Part shown: positions 62,401-64,000 of the stretch, one piece after another
Numbering within the stretch: position 1 is the first letter of the stretch
How the letters are laid out: each line of letters starts with the position of its first letter
Assembly: GCA_019748215.1 (NCBI GenBank)
Contig: JAIEPV010000034.1
Span: 1 to 64,000, forward strand
Length of the DNA stretch: 64,000 nt
From: Hyphomicrobium sp.
GTDB lineage: Bacteria > Pseudomonadota > Alphaproteobacteria > Rhizobiales > Hyphomicrobiaceae
Direction of reading: 5' to 3'
Program-made: the position numbers and the translations under genes
The notes under the pieces: model-generated
What the model was told of the DNA's origin: nothing
What the model saw: the letters and a program-made list of their open reading frames with translations, nothing else
Database searches by the model: none

Positions 62401-64000
62401 AGGGCGCCAAGCCCGGTGAAGGCGGGCAATTGCCGGGCCACAAGGTCGATGCCGTGATCGCCAAGGTCCGCCATTCGACGCCCGGCGTGGGCCTCATATC
62501 GCCGCCGCCGCATCACGATATTTACTCGATCGAAGATCTGGCGCAGCTCATTTACGACTTGAAGAACGTCAATCCGGCGGCCGATGTTTCGGTGAAGCTG
62601 GTGTCTGAAGTGGGCGTCGGCACGGTCGCCGCCGGTGTCGCCAAGGCGCGTGCCGATCACGTTACGATCTCAGGCTTCGAAGGCGGAACGGGCGCTTCGC
62701 CTTTGACGTCGATCAAACACGCTGGAAGCCCTTGGGAAATCGGGCTCGCTGAAACCCACCAGACCCTGGTCGCCAATCGTCTGCGCGGACGCATCGCGGT
62801 GCAGGTTGATGGCGGCGTGCGCACTGGCCGCGATGTCGTCATCGGCGCGCTGCTGGGGGCCGATGAGTTCGGCTTCGCGACGGCTCCGCTCATTGCGGCC
62901 GGATGCATCATGATGCGCAAGTGCCATCTCAACACCTGCCCCGTCGGTGTCGCGACGCAAGACCCGGCGCTGCGAGCGAAATTCTCCGGCAAACCGGAAC
63001 ACGTCATCAACTACTTCTTCTTCGTCGCCGAAGAAGTGCGCGAGATCATGGCATCGTTGGGGTTCCGGTCGTTCGCAGAGATGATCGGGCAAACCGATAT
63101 TCTCGACAAGGATCGCGCCATTGAGCACTGGAAGGCGCGCGGCCTCGACTTCACGAAGCTGTTTCACAAGCCAGTCGTGCCAAAGGATGTGGCGATCTAC
63201 CATTGTGAATCGCAGAACCACGGCTTGGACAAAGTCCTCGACCGGACGCTGATCGAACATGCCAAACCTGCGATCGACAGCAAGAAGCCAGTGAAGGCTG
63301 AATTCGCGATCAAGAACGTCAACCGTTCGACGGGCGCCATGCTGTCCGGCGTCATCGCCAAAAAGTATGGCCATGCGGGTCTTCCCGAAGATACGATCTG
63401 GTTCTCGCTGCGCGGCACCGCCGGCCAAGCCTTTGGCGCATGGGTGGCGCGCGGCGTTACGCTCGATCTTGTCGGCGAAGGTAACGACTACGTCGGCAAG
63501 GGGTTGTCGGGCGGAAAGCTAATCGTTCGCCCCGATCCGGCGTCCGGCATCACGCCGTCAGAAAGCATCATCGTTGGCAATACGGTGCTGTACGGCGCCA
63601 TTGGCGGCGAATGCTATTTCCATGGTGTGGCCGGCGAACGCTTCGCGGTTCGCAATTCGGGAGCCTATGCCGTCGTCGAAGGCACCGGCGATCATGGCTG
63701 CGAATATATGACGGGTGGTGTCGTTGTCGTGCTCGGCGCGACGGGCCGAAATTTCGCGGCTGGCATGTCGGGCGGCATCGCCTACGTCCTTGACGAGCAC
63801 GGCGATTTTGAAAGCCGCTTAAACAAGGAGATGGTGCAGCTCGAAGCCATCACCGGCGACAGCGGATCGATGGGTAAGCTCGCGGCACAATCGGGCGATG
63901 TGGCCGTTGCGCTTGAGAACGTCATGGCCGACATGCGCGAGCAGGATGCGGAGCGCCTTCATGCTCTCATTGAGCGCCATGCCCACTACACCAACTCGCC
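59421..64000 (+). CDS. gltB: Glutamate synthase (NADPH) large subunit, 3' truncated by window edge
   Basis: Makes two glutamate from glutamine and 2-oxoglutarate in the cytosol. About 1,526 codons are present; roughly the last 30-50 are outside. The precursor starts [20 protein letters not shown] and is expected to be cut before C35 ([14 protein letters not shown]), the Ntn-type catalytic Cys. The amidotransferase domain ([19 protein letters not shown] region) is followed by the central domain and the FMN domain. The 3Fe-4S loop is [20 protein letters not shown] near 62900-62960, and the final beta-helix domain is rich in Gly. The ATG at 59421 has GAGGA six bases upstream. gltD presumably lies beyond the window. 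Confidence 0.97.
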   Translation, partial: MSEGYLPPPDDVAIDASGRPAPQGLFNPAQERDACGVGFIADMKGRKSHKIVEDALSILENLEHRGAVGADPLSGDGAGILIQIPHEFLATEANAAGFSLPKPGEFAVGHIFMPMDDRLRAHCERVWARCLKEEGLPLIGWRSVPVNNACLSDLVRGVEPVHRQVFIGRPADVTSQDEFERRLFLVRKVVSNAIHEAYKGRDIGHYTVCLSTRTLVYKGMFLSYQVKAYYTDLSDPRLTSALALVHQRFSTNTFPSWKLAHPYRMVAHNGEINTLRGNVNWMAARQASVSSPFFGNNISKLWPISYEGQSDTACFDNALEFLTMGGYSLAHAAMMLIPEAWAGNPSMDGQRRAFYEYHACLMEPWDGPAAMAFTDGRQIGATLDRNGLRPARYLVTKDDVVIMSSESGVLPVPEDQIVKKWRLQPGKMLLIDLEKGCIISDEELKSEISSSHPYESWLQRTQIMVSDLPLPTKQVAAKSNIALLDLQQAFGYTQESVKFLMAPMAESGQEAIGSMGTDTPISALSSKSKLLHTYFKQNFAQVTNPPIDSIREELVMSLVSFIGPRPNILDLEGTSREKRLEVSQPILTNEDLERIRGIGAVKDNNFSSITIDITYPAENGEAGMGPALDCVCAEAEEYVREGEFNIIILSDRATGPDRIAIPSLLATSAVHHHLIKQGLRTSVGLVVETGEANEVHQFCTLAGYGAEAINPYLAFETLTTMLDDLPEGTTAEDVKKRFIKAIGKAILKVMAKMGISTYQSYCGAQIFDAVGLRSAFVQKYFTGTHTQVEGVGLREIARETVERHQAAFGDVPILANTLEVGGEYAFRIRGEAHMWRPGTVADLQHAVRSTDNKDSMSGKIPQKYRDYARGIDDQSEQLMTLRGMFRIRSAAQLGRTPVPIDEVEPAATIVKRFATGAMSFGSISREAHTTLAVAMNRIGGRSNTGEGGEESDRFKPLPNGDSMRSAIKQVASGRFGVTTEYLANADMMQIKMAQGAKPGEGGQLPGHKVDAVIAKVRHSTPGVGLISPPPHHDIYSIEDLAQLIYDLKNVNPAADVSVKLVSEVGVGTVAAGVAKARADHVTISGFEGGTGASPLTSIKHAGSPWEIGLAETHQTLVANRLRGRIAVQVDGGVRTGRDVVIGALLGADEFGFATAPLIAAGCIMMRKCHLNTCPVGVATQDPALRAKFSGKPEHVINYFFFVAEEVREIMASLGFRSFAEMIGQTDILDKDRAIEHWKARGLDFTKLFHKPVVPKDVAIYHCESQNHGLDKVLDRTLIEHAKPAIDSKKPVKAEFAIKNVNRSTGAMLSGVIAKKYGHAGLPEDTIWFSLRGTAGQAFGAWVARGVTLDLVGEGNDYVGKGLSGGKLIVRPDPASGITPSESIIVGNTVLYGAIGGECYFHGVAGERFAVRNSGAYAVVEGTGDHGCEYMTGGVVVVLGATGRNFAAGMSGGIAYVLDEHGDFESRLNKEMVQLEAITGDSGSMGKLAAQSGDVAVALENVMADMREQDAERLHALIERHAHYTNS

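Noticed and set aside
59604-63800. Long open frames antisense to gltB (for example 59604-60494, 61698-62660, 62670-63428, 63558-63800, all minus)
   Set aside because: They mirror the codon structure of gltB, contain no family motif or ribosome site, and gltB is continuous on the other strand.
1-64000. Mobile elements, prophage, defence systems
   Set aside because: No transposase, integrase, toxin-antitoxin or restriction gene is seen; tRNA-Val has no attached repeat. The GH24 gene is the only phage-like item and fits the flagellar context.

Overview
The window comes from an alphaproteobacterium, almost certainly of the order Hyphomicrobiales (Rhizobiales). The evidence is an FtcR/Rem-type flagellar master regulator, a FlaF-FlbT pair, rhizobial MotC and MotE, a DUF1217 flagellar gene, a rhizobial chemotaxis operon (mcp-cheS-cheY1-cheA-cheW-cheR-cheB-cheY2-cheD-cheT), CpdR, a cysteine-less L36 and CtrA-type boxes. 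I cannot name the genus. There is no CRISPR array, insertion sequence, phage or rRNA operon, and no sign of an accessory island. This is mostly core chromosome with a complete motility locus.

Layout. 1-3.1 kb: end of pyruvate kinase, a small secreted Arg/Gly-rich protein, a TPR protein, rpmJ and a possible PilZ-like protein. 3.1-15.4 kb: a GH24 muramidase gene facing a long minus-strand operon: ftcR-flgE-flgK-flgL-flaF-flbT-flgD-fliQ-flhA-fliR-(fliJ-like)-flgJ-(flgN-like)-(fliL-like)-unknown. 15.7-17.4 kb: a canonical PilZ protein, an HPD-motif (J-like) protein, a small conserved protein and a GIY-YIG-like protein. 17.4-23.7 kb: fliF-fliH-motB-motC-fliK. 23.8-24.8 kb: one flagellin gene with its own terminator and a perfect CtrA box. 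25.0-36.3 kb: motA-fliM-fliN-fliG-flhB-unknown-flgB-flgC-fliE-flgG-flgA-flgI-motE-flgH-fliL-fliP. 36.4-40.1 kb, divergent: DUF1217-flgF-fliI-unknown membrane-anchored protein. 40.1-49.1 kb: the chemotaxis operon. 49.7-53 kb: a GntR/UTRA regulator, an atypical receiver-like protein and a LuxR-type regulator. 53.9-58.8 kb: tRNA-Val(GAC), cpdR, N-formylglutamate amidohydrolase, two tandem small RNAs of the suhB/MmgR (alpha-r8) family, a HisN-type phosphatase, an alpha/beta hydrolase and hsp20. The window ends inside gltB.

How it works together. FtcR (itself perhaps under CtrA) would switch on the basal body, hook and export genes. FlaF and FlbT would gate flagellin synthesis. MotA/B/C/E form the rhizobial stator. 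The receptor, CheA and CheW drive two CheY proteins: CheY2 is the likely motor regulator and CheY1 the likely phosphate sink, served by CheS and CheT. The most striking observation is that three proteins of this one operon end in near-identical pentapeptides: the receptor (GWEEF), CheD (DLELF) and CheT (DLELF). The CheD and CheT copies are written with different synonymous codons. This suggests a shared C-terminal docking tag for the adaptation machinery. The second is the tandem sRNA pair, which shares 34 identical bases carrying an anti-Shine-Dalgarno core, in front of hisN.
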